Shown here: piece after piece, positions 52,601 through 62,044 of the stretch
Layout of the letters: each line of letters begins with the position of its first letter
Numbering within the stretch: the stretch's first letter is position 1
The notes under the pieces: generated by a model
Databases searched by the model: none
What the model was told of the DNA's origin: nothing
What the model saw: the letters and a program-made list of their open reading frames with translations, nothing else
Source: Mycolicibacterium nivoides
GTDB lineage: Bacteria > Actinomycetota > Actinomycetes > Mycobacteriales > Mycobacteriaceae
Reading direction: 5' to 3'
DNA: 64,000 nt
NCBI RefSeq assembly: GCF_003855255.1
Contig: NZ_CP034072.1
Coordinates: forward strand, 5,880,396-5,944,395
Made by a program: the position numbers and the translations under genes

Positions 52601-55545
52601 CGAATTTCCCTTTCAGCCGAGAGCACGGGGCTACCCCCGGCATTGAGTTCGGTCAGTGCGATATCCACAGCGTTGGCGAAGGCGTCCGCCTCGTCGACGG
52701 TGAGCGTGAGCGGTGGCTTCACTTTCAGCACGTTCTGCCGTTCGGAGGTTGCCTGCATGATGACGCCGAGATCAAGGAGTCGCTCACAGAGCCAGGCGGT
52801 TTCGGCTGTTGCCGGTTTCAGCGACTTGCGGTCGTGGACCAGCTCTATTCCCAGATACAGGCCCGCGCCATGAATCGCACCGATGATCGGGTGTTTCTCA
52901 CTCAGTGTCGAGAGTCGCTGGTGCAGGTGAGCTCCCACCAGGGCCGCGTTGGCTTGCAGCCCTTCCTCCCTGATCACGTCCAGGACCACAGACCCGGCAA
53001 CCGCCCCGGCGGGCGCGCCGGCAGCGGACGAAAAGAACGTCCCCTCCTCGCGCAGAGCGTCCACAATCGCACGACGGGTGATGACCGCGCCAATCGGATA
53101 GGCGTTGCCCGCCGCCTTGGCGACGGCAATGATGTCCGGCACGACTCCCTGCGTCTGGGAGCCCCAGAACGCGGTGCCCAGCCGCCCATACCCGACCTGT
53201 ACCTCGTCGGCGATGGCGAGCCCGCCGTGTCGGCGCACGGCCGCATATGCTTCAGCGAGATACCCCTGTGGCGGGATCACCCCGCCCGCGTTGCCGAGCA
53301 CGGGCTCGCAGATAAACGCCGCCGGGGCACGGTGTTCCGACACGAGCGCAGCGGTGAGGTCGGAAACTTGAGCCGCATACCGCGGTCCGGCGTCCGGCCC
53401 CCGGAAGGTGCCGCGGTAAGTGTTAGGGGCATCAACCAGATGCACCCACTCGGGCCGGGAGGACAGGGCGTTCGGGTTGTCGAACGCAGAGGTACTCACC
53501 GCGTCCGCCGCCATCGTCCATCCGTGGTAGCCCTCGCGGGTCGCGATCACATCGCGTCGACCGGTGGCCACCCGGGCGAGCCGAATCGCGAGATCGATCG
53601 CCTCAGAACCGCTGTTCACCGGGATCACGGTGTCCAGCGACGGATCCGGGCTGTAGGCGAGCAGTTTCTCGGTGAAGTCGGCATAGGCTCGATACAGGAA
53701 TCGCGAGTTCGTGTTGAGCAGGTTCAGCTGTCGCCCCACCGCGTCAGCCAGCCGCGGATGCGAATGCCCGATCGCGGTCACGTTGTTGACCATGTCAAGG
53801 TATGCCCGACCCTGAGTATCAATCAGCCTTGTGCCCCAACCACGTTCAATCTGCGGCGGGTCGGCGTAGTAGCGCTCGGCGGCGCCGCCCATGGCGCGGT
53901 CACGAAGAGCGCGTACCGCGCGCAGTTCGGCAAGCGGGTCAGGCACCGACGGTACCCCGAGGATCTGCGACGGGTCCGCGGCACCGTCGGTCTCGTACTC
54001 GTCATCCGGACCGGCGAAAGCCGCGTCGCTGCAGGCATCGAGCACACGGCGGGTAACTACCAGTCTGCCAAGGCTTTCCGGGTCCGGAGCGACCTGACCG
54101 AGGTACCCACCTGCCTCTACGTCACCATTCAGGGCAGCAGGCGATAACCCTTCGAAGCGAAGGACCACGCCCCGGTCGGCCAGTTCGAGCCCCGCCCCAT
54201 CCTGCACGACGGAACCTGAAAACGGCGACCGCACAACTGTTCCCGGTCGCGCCCAGAACTCAACACATCGCGAGCGGGTCGGCGCCTGCCGCCCCACGCC
54301 CAGCGATACCCGGGTGAGCCGGGCCTCGCCGAACCGCATCACCGCGACGGGGCCGTGTTCAAGCGCTTCGCGCGCAAGGTCACGCTCGGCGCCGGGCGCA
54401 ATCCACCGACCGCGGTCGAGCGCTTCGCTGCGAATGCCGAGATCGATCACTCGCGCTTCGCCTCTCCCGGGCAGAATCTCGGAATAGCGAAGTCCAGCGA
54501 GATGGGCTCGCGCAGCGGCCAGACGCAGCTGCGAAGTAGCCTGAGCCGGTTCGCAATTCAGGGTCCGCTCGAACACCTGCCACTCATGCTCGAGCCGCTC
54601 CCGCGCGTACGCGTTGTCCGGGTCGATACGGAGCTGGCTCCACCCGCTGACCACCAAGACCGCGCCGCGGAGGACCATCAGGGGCCATAGAGCGGCGAGC
54701 TCCTCATCGGTCAGCTCAACCTCCGCGGCGAAACCTCGAACGGCTCGTCCGACCATGGTCATGCTGCCGGTACGCCCGAGAATGTCGGCCGCGAGCACCG
54801 CGAGTTCTGCGACGCGCCACGAGTACGACACGTCCCCGAGGTCGACGATCCACAGCTCGCCGTGCGCATCCATCAGCACGTTATCGGCGGTCAGGTCGCC
54901 GTGGACGATCTGCCGAGGCAGTGCCGGGCCCACGACCGCCAACTGCGCGGCCGCCTCCCGCGCTGCGACGAGACATCTCTCGCGAACATGCGCCGCCAGG
55001 TCGTCCTGCAGAGCCTCGACGACGTCGGGGGCTTGGCCGAGCTCCCATTGGATCTTTCGGTCTGCGGCCGGGTGCTCAAAGCCTGCCAGCGCCCGGGACG
55101 CGCGCCCGGCAAGAGCGCCCAGCTCCTGCGCCAGTACGCCGGTGAGCGGAGCGAGTTCGGCGACCGGGTGACCCGAAAGGAACTCGAAGGCGCAAGCCCG
55201 CGCGGTAGCCCCGTCAGGCGCGGCGATGGCGATCGACCGCTGCCCGCTGACCGTCGAAAGCGCCGCCGGCGTCGCGATGCCGGATGCGCGCAGGCGGTCC
55301 GAGACTCCGGCCTGCAATTCCACCACCTCAGGCGGAACCGACGGATGGTTCACCTTGAAGAGCAGGCCGGCACCAGATCCAGGGTCGACGCGAAAATTTC
55401 GGTCCTGCTGACTCCCGAGCTCCGAAATCCGACCTTCCACACCGAAGTGCTCGGCGACGAGCCGCGCAGCCTCCTCGGTTTCGATGGCCGGTCGGGCAAG
55501 GCGCCACCGCTGATCGGCGATGTTGTCCACTACGACCCCAATCAA
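52597..55545 (-). CDS. Kinase-barrel-class III aminotransferase fusion
   Basis: Up to 982 residues. Residues about 25-340 are an aminoglycoside-phosphotransferase-like kinase (IVHGDLTADNVLMD, His215-Asp217-Asn222). About 410-515 is a small barrel-like region (SPFSGSVVQDGAGLELADRG). From about 560 on is a PLP-dependent class III aminotransferase (VNNVTAIGHSHPRLADAVGR, AFICEPVLGNAGG, the PLP lysine in AVAKAAGNAYPIGAV). In animals the related kinase and phospho-lyase act on hydroxylysine and ethanolamine phosphate, so a phosphorylate-then-eliminate step is plausible. The start is TTG at 55545; a GTG at 55530 with a G-rich site is also good. Confidence 0.85.
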   Translation of the reverse strand: MIGVVVDNIADQRWRLARPAIETEEAARLVAEHFGVEGRISELGSQQDRNFRVDPGSGAGLLFKVNHPSVPPEVVELQAGVSDRLRASGIATPAALSTVSGQRSIAIAAPDGATARACAFEFLSGHPVAELAPLTGVLAQELGALAGRASRALAGFEHPAADRKIQWELGQAPDVVEALQDDLAAHVRERCLVAAREAAAQLAVVGPALPRQIVHGDLTADNVLMDAHGELWIVDLGDVSYSWRVAELAVLAADILGRTGSMTMVGRAVRGFAAEVELTDEELAALWPLMVLRGAVLVVSGWSQLRIDPDNAYARERLEHEWQVFERTLNCEPAQATSQLRLAAARAHLAGLRYSEILPGRGEARVIDLGIRSEALDRGRWIAPGAERDLAREALEHGPVAVMRFGEARLTRVSLGVGRQAPTRSRCVEFWARPGTVVRSPFSGSVVQDGAGLELADRGVVLRFEGLSPAALNGDVEAGGYLGQVAPDPESLGRLVVTRRVLDACSDAAFAGPDDEYETDGAADPSQILGVPSVPDPLAELRAVRALRDRAMGGAAERYYADPPQIERGWGTRLIDTQGRAYLDMVNNVTAIGHSHPRLADAVGRQLNLLNTNSRFLYRAYADFTEKLLAYSPDPSLDTVIPVNSGSEAIDLAIRLARVATGRRDVIATREGYHGWTMAADAVSTSAFDNPNALSSRPEWVHLVDAPNTYRGTFRGPDAGPRYAAQVSDLTAALVSEHRAPAAFICEPVLGNAGGVIPPQGYLAEAYAAVRRHGGLAIADEVQVGYGRLGTAFWGSQTQGVVPDIIAVAKAAGNAYPIGAVITRRAIVDALREEGTFFSSAAGAPAGAVAGSVVLDVIREEGLQANAALVGAHLHQRLSTLSEKHPIIGAIHGAGLYLGIELVHDRKSLKPATAETAWLCERLLDLGVIMQATSERQNVLKVKPPLTLTVDEADAFANAVDIALTELNAGGSPVLSAEREIR

Positions 55546-55572
55546 GATTCACATCGTGATGAATTTCAGATA

Positions 55573-55622
55573 ATTGGTCACGTTACATGACTAATCTATC
55601 TTAGTCGGTAACTATTGGTCAC
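55573..55622. promoter_or_regulatory. Composite Lrp-type operator before the fusion gene
   Basis: ATTGGTCAC is repeated at 55573-55581 and 55614-55622. Between them GACTAA (55589-55594) and TTAGTC (55601-55606) form a perfect palindrome, with outer GTTAC (55582-55586) and GTAAC (55608-55612). It lies 30-80 bases upstream of the fusion gene, downstream of the lrp-like gene. Confidence 0.55.
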
Positions 55623-55792
55623 CAACAAGCTGCATTCAAGTCCCGATTCGAGAATCGATGATGCGGCCGAGCCAATGGGTGACGGTTCCGCCGCCGCTGC
55701 GCCTAGTCGCGCTTGGCCTGGAGAGAAGTTGATGGGGGCCACGCGCCCACTACGACGTTGGGTTCGCGCCTCCGCGCATCTCCACCGGGAAG

Positions 55793-56278
55793 CTAGCGGA
55801 CGCCCCACTCGAACCGGTGGGTGCGAATTCCGTAGTAAGGGAACGTCTCAGCGCGAGCGACTCCCGGAATAGGGCGGATCTTCCGATTGATCACTTCGAG
55901 CATGGATGGTTGATCGGTCGCGATGACTTCGACCAGAAGGTCATAGCGTCCCGCCGCGAGGACTACGTAAATGACGTCGTCCACATCGTTGAGAGCCGCC
56001 GCAATGGCCTCGACATCACCATCAGCAACGATGCCCACCATCGCCATACTGCGATAACCGAGCCGGAGCGGATCGGTGACACCGACGATCTGCAGAATCC
56101 CACGGTCCTGCAGGCGCTTGAACCGCTTCCGCGCACCGCCCGCGGTGAGGCCGACCAGCTCACCCAACTCCGCGTAGCCGATGCGACCGTCCTTCTGTAG
56201 GGCGGTCAGCAAGATGCGATCGATATCGTCGAGGTCATCTTTAGCCTCAGAAGACGGTGAGGTCATACGCCTCTCCAC
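55793..56278 (-). CDS. Lrp/AsnC-family regulator
   Basis: A 161-residue regulator. N-terminal winged HTH (DIDRILLTALQKDGRIGYAE, VGLTAGGARKRFKRLQDRGI) and C-terminal ligand-binding RAM domain (VIYVVLAAGRYDLLVEVIAT). It usually senses an amino acid and controls its transport or catabolism. The GTG at 56278 is the longest start; an ATG four codons later is possible. It is divergent from the PotD-like gene and upstream of the amine-catabolic pair, with GTTAC/GTAAC sites before both. Confidence 0.9.
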   Translation of the reverse strand: MERRMTSPSSEAKDDLDDIDRILLTALQKDGRIGYAELGELVGLTAGGARKRFKRLQDRGILQIVGVTDPLRLGYRSMAMVGIVADGDVEAIAAALNDVDDVIYVVLAAGRYDLLVEVIATDQPSMLEVINRKIRPIPGVARAETFPYYGIRTHRFEWGVR

Positions 56279-56311
56279 GAGTGCGGAATATGGACTCTTT
56301 CGGTTCCATCA

Positions 56312-56326
56312 GTTACGCATCGTAAC
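56312..56326. promoter_or_regulatory. Lrp-box-like palindrome
   Basis: GTTACGCATCGTAAC is a perfect 15-bp palindrome with 5-bp arms, in the divergent region between the lrp-like and potD-like genes. The same arms frame the operator before the kinase-aminotransferase gene. Confidence 0.6.
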
Positions 56327-56451
56327 GGGTGTGCACGGCTGCCTCGGCGCCGAGGCAGGGCTTCGGCTCGTCGGTTTCGGCGTAATCGTCATGTCAGCTC
56401 AGCGGCATCGGCATGTCCGAGGTGATGCGGTCTCACTTAGCGTCCAATGCC

Positions 56452-57645
56452 ATGTTCAACGACGGCAGCCACGGATTCTCGGCACAGGTTTCGACCAGCG
56501 GCTTCAACCGCCGGCGCTTCCTCGGCGGCGGTGCGGCCGCAGCCGCGGCAGCCGTAGTGGGTCCGGCACTGCTGGCAGCATGCGGGTCCAATGCGGCCCC
56601 AGGCTCCGCACCGGCCGCGGCGCCCGCAGATGACGGCGCCCCGGCTACCGGCATCCTGCGGGTATCCAACTGGCCGCTGTACATCGCCGACGGCTTCGTC
56701 GCCGAGTTTCAGAAGGCCTCGGGTCTGACGGTCGACTACCGCGAGGACTACAACGACGACGAGGAATGGTTCTCGAAAACCCGGGAACCGCTGTCTCGCC
56801 ACCAGTCCATCGGCTGCGATTTGGTGATCCCCTCGGAAACCATCGCCGCACGCCTGCATCGGCTGGGATGGCTCAACGACATCCGGGAATCGCGCTGGCC
56901 CAACAAGAAGAACCTCCAACCCGGTCTGCTCAACGCGAACATCGACCCCGGCCGTAAGTTCACCGCACCGTACATGTCCGGCATGGTCGGAATCGCCTAC
57001 AACCGGGCCGCGACCGGCCGGGATATCACCAAGATCGACGATCTGTGGGATCCGGCGTTCAAGGGCAAGGTCAGCATGCTGTCCGACGTTCAGGACAGTT
57101 TGGGCATGGTCATGTTGTCCCAGGGCAACTCTCCTGAGACTCCCACCAGTGAGACCGTTCAGAAGGCTGCCGATGTGGTCCGCGAGCAGCAGGAGGCAGG
57201 ACAGATCCGGCGGTTCACCGGGAACGACTACGCCAGTGATCTTGCCGCGGGCAACATCGCTGTCGCACAGGCCTATTCCGGCGATATCGTGCAGCTGCAG
57301 AAAGACAACCCGGACTTGGAGTTCATCATCCCGGAGTCGGGTGGGACGCTGACGATGCAGAGCATGGTGATCCCGTATACCGCGGAGAACCAAAAGGCTG
57401 CCGAGGCGTGGATCGACTACGTGTACGACAGGCCTAACTACGCGAAACTGGTTGTGTTCACCCGCTATATCCCGGTACTCACGGATATGACCGACGACCT
57501 CAACAAACTCGACCCCAGCGCCGCCGCCAACCCGCTGATCAACCCGCCGCAATCGACGCTCGACCGCGTGAAGCAGTGGCCCGCGCTCAGCGACGAGCAG
57601 ACCAAGGAGTTCGCGAGCACGTACGCGGCGATCACCGGGGGCTGA
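56452..57645 (+). CDS. PotD-type ABC transporter substrate-binding lipoprotein
   Basis: About 397 residues from the ATG at 56452 (a start at 56413 adds 13 residues). N-terminal twin-arginine signal NRRRFLGGGAAAA and lipobox LLAACGS with Cys44. The mature part is the spermidine/putrescine-binding fold (VSNWPLYIADGFVAEFQKAS, DLVIPSETIAARLHRLGWL, PYMSGMVGIAYNRAATG). It delivers polyamine-like solutes, but no permease or ATPase gene of the ABC system is present here. It would be regulated by the divergent Lrp regulator and fits the amine oxidase nearby. Confidence 0.87.
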   Translation: MFNDGSHGFSAQVSTSGFNRRRFLGGGAAAAAAAVVGPALLAACGSNAAPGSAPAAAPADDGAPATGILRVSNWPLYIADGFVAEFQKASGLTVDYREDYNDDEEWFSKTREPLSRHQSIGCDLVIPSETIAARLHRLGWLNDIRESRWPNKKNLQPGLLNANIDPGRKFTAPYMSGMVGIAYNRAATGRDITKIDDLWDPAFKGKVSMLSDVQDSLGMVMLSQGNSPETPTSETVQKAADVVREQQEAGQIRRFTGNDYASDLAAGNIAVAQAYSGDIVQLQKDNPDLEFIIPESGGTLTMQSMVIPYTAENQKAAEAWIDYVYDRPNYAKLVVFTRYIPVLTDMTDDLNKLDPSAAANPLINPPQSTLDRVKQWPALSDEQTKEFASTYAAITGG

Positions 57646-57648
57646 GAT

Positions 57649-59109
57649 TCACGGGATGAAGATCGCCTGGATCTGCAGGCCGTGCACCGCGTCCGCGTGG
57701 GCAACGACCTCGTCGACGCTGCCCCGGTCATGGATGGCGCCGTACGTCAACCAGACGGGGACTTGCCCGGTGTCAGGCAGTCGCTGCGCCAACGCGTCGA
57801 CGAGGGCGAGGGTGGCCGCCTTTGTCGAGAATCCCAAGACCAGGCATGCGGTGGCATGGATCTGTTCGAACGAGGGAAGACCGTTCACCAGATGGCCGTC
57901 TTCCAGATCCGACATTTCGACTCTGATCGGCACCAGGTGAGGCCGACCGCTCGGCGGGTCCGCGTGCAGCGGACGGCTGGGAATCAGGTCCTGCCGGTGT
58001 GAGCGGACTGCATCGAACAGATCCATCCGCGAGCCGATGTTCTTCAGCAGCAGCGGCGTGACGCTCAACCGCGGTTGTTCTGCCGGCGAGGCGACGTGCC
58101 GTCGGTGGTCACGCACGAGAGCTGCCGCCGAGGCGACCGGCACTTCGCCGATGTCGCTGTCCCGCAGGATGTCTGGCGCGCAGCGCTTCCGGTATTCCAT
58201 CGGGGACCGGTGGAACCAATCCACAAACGTCCGGGTGAAGTACTTGACGTCGGAGAACCCGCAGGCCGCGGCGATGTCCAGCATGGTGTCATCGGTCGTC
58301 AGCAACAGCAACTCGGCTCGCGACACCCGCAGAAATCCGAGCAGATCACTGAAGCTGACCGCCGCGACATCCTTGACCAGATGCGACACATAGGATTTCG
58401 AGTAGTGCAGCGCCGCTGCTGTCAGTTCCAGGACATCGCGCCGATCCAGATGCTCGCGTACGAAACCGAGGATGGTGAGGAACTTTTCACGCTGTCCCGC
58501 CCGAGGAGCAGCCTCACGGTTGTAGTAGTTCTCCAATGAGTAGCCGGTGCACAACAGGCGCACCAATTCGTCGCCCACCGCACGGGCCCGCCCCGGGTCG
58601 ATGTCCGCGGATTGCATTGCGCTGCCGACGAGGTCGAGCAGCATGCCCCGCATCAACGCCTCCTGATGGCAGTAGCGCGGAAGGTCGAACGACTCGCAGG
58701 CGAAGATGATCTGTTGGACAAATGGATCCACGGAATGGAACTGCGCGAGGTCGATGTGGACGAGTGCGGTGACATTGTCGGCCGATCCGCTGAGGAGATG
58801 CGGATCGCCCGCATTGATGACCGCAAAGTCGCCGGGTTCCAGTTCGAACGTCTCGCAGCTGACCTGGACGCGTAACCCGCCCCGCAGCGCATAGGCGATC
58901 TCGACGACACCGGGGTGTCTGTGCAGGCTGGTGCGCCGGATCGAATGCACGCCGGTGTGCACCGCTGTGCCCGCAGCGAAATTGACGACCGACTCGAACA
59001 TCACCGTGCCGCCCGCGCGGGGCGCCTCCATTGCCCCGGCCAGGCGCCGGGCTTCTCCGATCGGGACGACCGGAGCGCCCAGCGTAACGCCCGGACAAGC
59101 CGCTACCAA
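57649..59109 (-). CDS. AraC-family regulator with an extra C-terminal domain
   Basis: Up to 486 residues. A cupin-like sensor (HRHPGVVEIAYALRGGLRVQ, FAVINAGDPHLLSG) occupies about residues 50-130. The double HTH is about 215-315 (LTAAALHYSKSYVSHLVKDV, LDIAAACGFSDVKYFTRTFV). Unlike most AraC proteins about 165 more residues follow (VPVWLTYGAIHDRGSVDEVV near the end), with no family I recognise. The frame can start at TTG 59109 (overlapping the amidohydrolase gene), or at ATG 59031 or 59001, which are more likely. It follows the permease-amidohydrolase genes in the same direction. Confidence 0.82.
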   Translation of the reverse strand: MVAACPGVTLGAPVVPIGEARRLAGAMEAPRAGGTVMFESVVNFAAGTAVHTGVHSIRRTSLHRHPGVVEIAYALRGGLRVQVSCETFELEPGDFAVINAGDPHLLSGSADNVTALVHIDLAQFHSVDPFVQQIIFACESFDLPRYCHQEALMRGMLLDLVGSAMQSADIDPGRARAVGDELVRLLCTGYSLENYYNREAAPRAGQREKFLTILGFVREHLDRRDVLELTAAALHYSKSYVSHLVKDVAAVSFSDLLGFLRVSRAELLLLTTDDTMLDIAAACGFSDVKYFTRTFVDWFHRSPMEYRKRCAPDILRDSDIGEVPVASAAALVRDHRRHVASPAEQPRLSVTPLLLKNIGSRMDLFDAVRSHRQDLIPSRPLHADPPSGRPHLVPIRVEMSDLEDGHLVNGLPSFEQIHATACLVLGFSTKAATLALVDALAQRLPDTGQVPVWLTYGAIHDRGSVDEVVAHADAVHGLQIQAIFIP

Positions 59110-60425
59110 ACGAACTGACCGTTCTCCACCGTCAGCCTGCCGTCGCAGAAGGTCAGGTAGATGTTCGAGGCGTCGTAGATGACCATGGGGTCCTCAGTCG
59201 GGTCCCGCCGCAGCACCAGCAGGTCTGCGAGCTTGCCCGGTTCGAGGGTACCGAGCACGTGCGACATTCCAACGGCCTCCGAACCCGTCTGCGTTGCCGC
59301 GGTGATGGCCTCGCTGGTGGTCAGCCCGTGTTGGACCAGCGCACGGAATTCGAGCGCGCTGTATTCGCCGTACTTGGTAAGAGGCTCGTAGACGGTGTCG
59401 GAACCCAGCGCGATCTTGACTCCCGCGGCCTTAGCGGTCTGGAAACTCTCGACCGCGCGCTTGCTGTACTCCTCGCCGAACTCCTCGTCGTGGTGGTGGT
59501 AGTGGTCGCGGTAGAGAAACGCATCGGGACGAACCTTGGGTTGGGCGGCCTCGCCGACCGGGATGAAGTCCCGATACCAGTTGACGATCAGCTGCAGTGT
59601 GGGCACCAGAATCGTGCCCTGCCTCGCCATCTGGCGAGCGAGTTGTTCATCGATGTCCTCGCCGTGCTCGATGGTGTCGCAGCCGGCGTCGACCGCCATC
59701 TGGATCGCCTCGCGATTCTCGGCGTGACACAGCACGATCGTGCCCTTCTGCCGGTGTGCCTCCTCCACGGCAGCCCGCATCTCATCCAGGGAGTAGTGCA
59801 CATCGGCATTGCGGTCGTGCGGCCAGTTGTCCCCACCACTCGCCCAGATCTTGATCGCATCAGCGCCTTCACGGAGCAGGAAGCGGACGGCCTTGACTAT
59901 CTCGTCGTGGCCATCGGCCACCAGGCCCCACACGCCGTTCTCCCGTACATACTCGGGGGTGAACTGGAACAGGTCGGCGTGGCCACCGGTGCGGGTAAGG
60001 CCTGGGCCGCAAGCGATGACCTTGGGCCCGGGGATCTGCTGTTCGAAGAACAACCGCTTGAGGTACAGGCCGTTCCAGGAGATGTCGCGGACTGTTGTGA
60101 ACCCGCGCTTGAGCAGTTGCTGTGCCTCATAAACCGAGCGCACCGCCCGCATCAACTTCGGCTCGGCGATCACCCCGAGTTCTTGATCGTCGATCTGCGC
60201 GCGGCCGCCGGACAGATGGACGTGAGCGTCGATGAGGCCCGGCATGACGTAGTGGCCGTCGAGGTCCAGTTCGGTGATCTCGTCGCAGCGCCGATACTGC
60301 GTCATCGCGACGATCGATTCGATCCGTCCACCCCGGACCACCACGGCTTGATCCGGGACAGGATCTCCGCCGCGGCCGTCGACCACTGTCACTGACAGCA
60401 GAGCGAAGTTTTTCTCGACATTCAC
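59103..60425 (-). CDS. Amidohydrolase family protein (imidazolonepropionase/prolidase-like)
   Basis: A 440-residue metal-dependent hydrolase. Metal ligands HVH in MPGLIDAHVHLSGGRA, Lys in GADAIKIWASGG, His in CHAENREAIQM and IEHGEDI, and Asp in IALGSDTVY are visible. This group cleaves cyclic amides or dipeptides. The GTG start (60425) overlaps the permease stop by four bases (GTGA), so they are coupled. With permeases upstream it probably hydrolyses an imported amide or amino-acid derivative. Several clustered His residues (YHHHDEE) lie near residue 305. Confidence 0.88.
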   Translation of the reverse strand: MNVEKNFALLSVTVVDGRGGDPVPDQAVVVRGGRIESIVAMTQYRRCDEITELDLDGHYVMPGLIDAHVHLSGGRAQIDDQELGVIAEPKLMRAVRSVYEAQQLLKRGFTTVRDISWNGLYLKRLFFEQQIPGPKVIACGPGLTRTGGHADLFQFTPEYVRENGVWGLVADGHDEIVKAVRFLLREGADAIKIWASGGDNWPHDRNADVHYSLDEMRAAVEEAHRQKGTIVLCHAENREAIQMAVDAGCDTIEHGEDIDEQLARQMARQGTILVPTLQLIVNWYRDFIPVGEAAQPKVRPDAFLYRDHYHHHDEEFGEEYSKRAVESFQTAKAAGVKIALGSDTVYEPLTKYGEYSALEFRALVQHGLTTSEAITAATQTGSEAVGMSHVLGTLEPGKLADLLVLRRDPTEDPMVIYDASNIYLTFCDGRLTVENGQFVW

Positions 60426-61843
60426 GATGTAGTGGCCTCCTGTAGCGGTGTGCGGTTGTCTTCTGGGTCTTCACCGGTGGCGTCCTCCAGACGGAGCGCG
60501 ACCGGAGGATTCCGAAACCCCTTGGTGGTGAAGCCGATATACACGACGCCCAGCGCTAGCCAGCTCAACCCGAGCAACTTGGCCGAGGAGTCGACGTTGA
60601 GCCAGAGCAGCAGGCTCACGACGACACCGATGCCCGGCAGGATCAGGAACCGCAGCAGGTCCGAACCATGCCGCCGTCGATTGCGGACGAAGTAGTGATT
60701 GATCACCGAGTAGTTGACGAGCACGAATCCGGTGAGGGCACCGAAGCTCATCAAAGATGCTGCACCAGTGAGGTTGTCTGCGTAGAACACGGCGCTCAGC
60801 GCTATCAGCGAGGTCAGCACGATGTTGTTCACGGGCGTACGGAAGCGCGGGTTGAGCGAGCCGAAGAAACGCCGCGGCAGCGCACCGTCACGGCCCATCC
60901 CGTAGAGGATGCGCGACGCAGCAGCCAATCCGGCCATGGCACAGATGAGGCTGGCGAGATTGTCGGTCACGAGGAAGACGGTGGACAACGCGTTTCCGCC
61001 GACCCTGGTCAGGAGTTCGAAGATCCCGGCGTCCGGGTTTGAGATCTCGGTATTGGCGCTCGGCCAGGCGATCTGGGTGAAGTACGAGATGATGGCGAAC
61101 CCGATGCCCGCAGCGATCGGGACGATCATGATGGCTCTCGGCACCGTCTTGGCCGGCTCGACGGTCTCTTCTGCCATGGTGGACACGGCGTCGAATCCGA
61201 GGAACGACACCGCAAGGATGGATGCCGCCAGCAACACATTGCCGGAGTCGAAGGTTTGGGCGTTGAACAGCGCGGTGGGCGAGAACAACGTCCCGCTGCC
61301 GCCGCCGCGCGCCACGTAGAAGCCGATCAGGCCGATCAGCGCCACCGAGAACAGCACCTGGGCGGCGATGATCACGGTGTTGATCCGCCCGGTGACCTTG
61401 ACCCCGACGATGTTCGTCCACGCTCCGAGCGTGGCGGCTGCGACAACCCAGACCGCGACCGGCACGGCGGGCACGAACTCGTTCAGATAGATGCCGACCA
61501 GCAGGTAGCAGACCATCGGCAGCAGCAGATAATCCACCAGCATGACCCAGCCGGTGAAGAACCCGAGCCACGGGTTGACCGCTTTCTGCACATAGGTGTA
61601 CGCCGAGCCTGCCACCGGAAACGCCTTGACCATGTTGGCGTAGCTGTAGGCGGTGAAACACATGACGACAGTGGTGATCACGTACGCCAGCGCCATCATT
61701 CCACCAGTCAGGCTGGTGATGATGCCGTAGTAATTGAAGACGACCGTCGGTGCCAGATAGGCCAATCCGAAGACCACCAGATACCGCAGAGTGAGCACTC
61801 GCTTGAGCGTTACGTCGTGCCCCTGCTGGTCTTCGATCGCCAT
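60422..61843 (-). CDS. APC-family amino acid/amine permease
   Basis: A 473-residue permease with about 12 membrane helices (LAYLAPTVVFNYYGIITSLT near the start, GWVMLVDYLLLPMVCYLLVG, FLGFDAVSTMAEETVEP). A GGAGGTGAC site immediately precedes the ATG at 61843. It belongs to the amino acid-polyamine-organocation family and probably imports the substrate of the coupled amidohydrolase. A longer frame to 61990 has no support. Confidence 0.88.
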   Translation of the reverse strand: MAIEDQQGHDVTLKRVLTLRYLVVFGLAYLAPTVVFNYYGIITSLTGGMMALAYVITTVVMCFTAYSYANMVKAFPVAGSAYTYVQKAVNPWLGFFTGWVMLVDYLLLPMVCYLLVGIYLNEFVPAVPVAVWVVAAATLGAWTNIVGVKVTGRINTVIIAAQVLFSVALIGLIGFYVARGGGSGTLFSPTALFNAQTFDSGNVLLAASILAVSFLGFDAVSTMAEETVEPAKTVPRAIMIVPIAAGIGFAIISYFTQIAWPSANTEISNPDAGIFELLTRVGGNALSTVFLVTDNLASLICAMAGLAAASRILYGMGRDGALPRRFFGSLNPRFRTPVNNIVLTSLIALSAVFYADNLTGAASLMSFGALTGFVLVNYSVINHYFVRNRRRHGSDLLRFLILPGIGVVVSLLLWLNVDSSAKLLGLSWLALGVVYIGFTTKGFRNPPVALRLEDATGEDPEDNRTPLQEATTS

Positions 61844-61989
61844 GTCACCTCCGCGTCGGCGTACCTGTTCCCCAAGTTCAGGCTGGAAATCTATGAGACG
61901 TCCCCACCGTCGGGACATGGCTACGACGCTGGATCGACATGACGATTGCGCTCGCTGCCCGTCGCGGGCGCGTCGCGTTCGGCATGCCA

Positions 61990-62023
61990 ACGACGCCCCG
62001 GCGGTGGGCCGCCAGGGCGTCGT
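61990..62023 (-). terminator. Hairpin terminator after the second permease gene
   Basis: A stem of 15 bp with one mismatch (left arm ACGACGCCCCGGCGG, right arm CCGCCAGGGCGTCGT) around TGGG. It begins 21 bases beyond the stop of the 62045-63529 gene, in its direction of transcription. It would separate that gene from the downstream permease operon. Confidence 0.7.
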
Positions 62024-62044
62024 CGACCAGTTACCCAGTCCGGT

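Noticed and set aside
51140..52873. Plus-strand open frame of about 570 codons
   Set aside because: Antisense to the amine oxidase gene; composition is Pro/Arg/His-rich without domains.
59259..60395. Plus-strand open frame of about 380 codons
   Set aside because: Antisense to the amidohydrolase gene, which has intact metal motifs.
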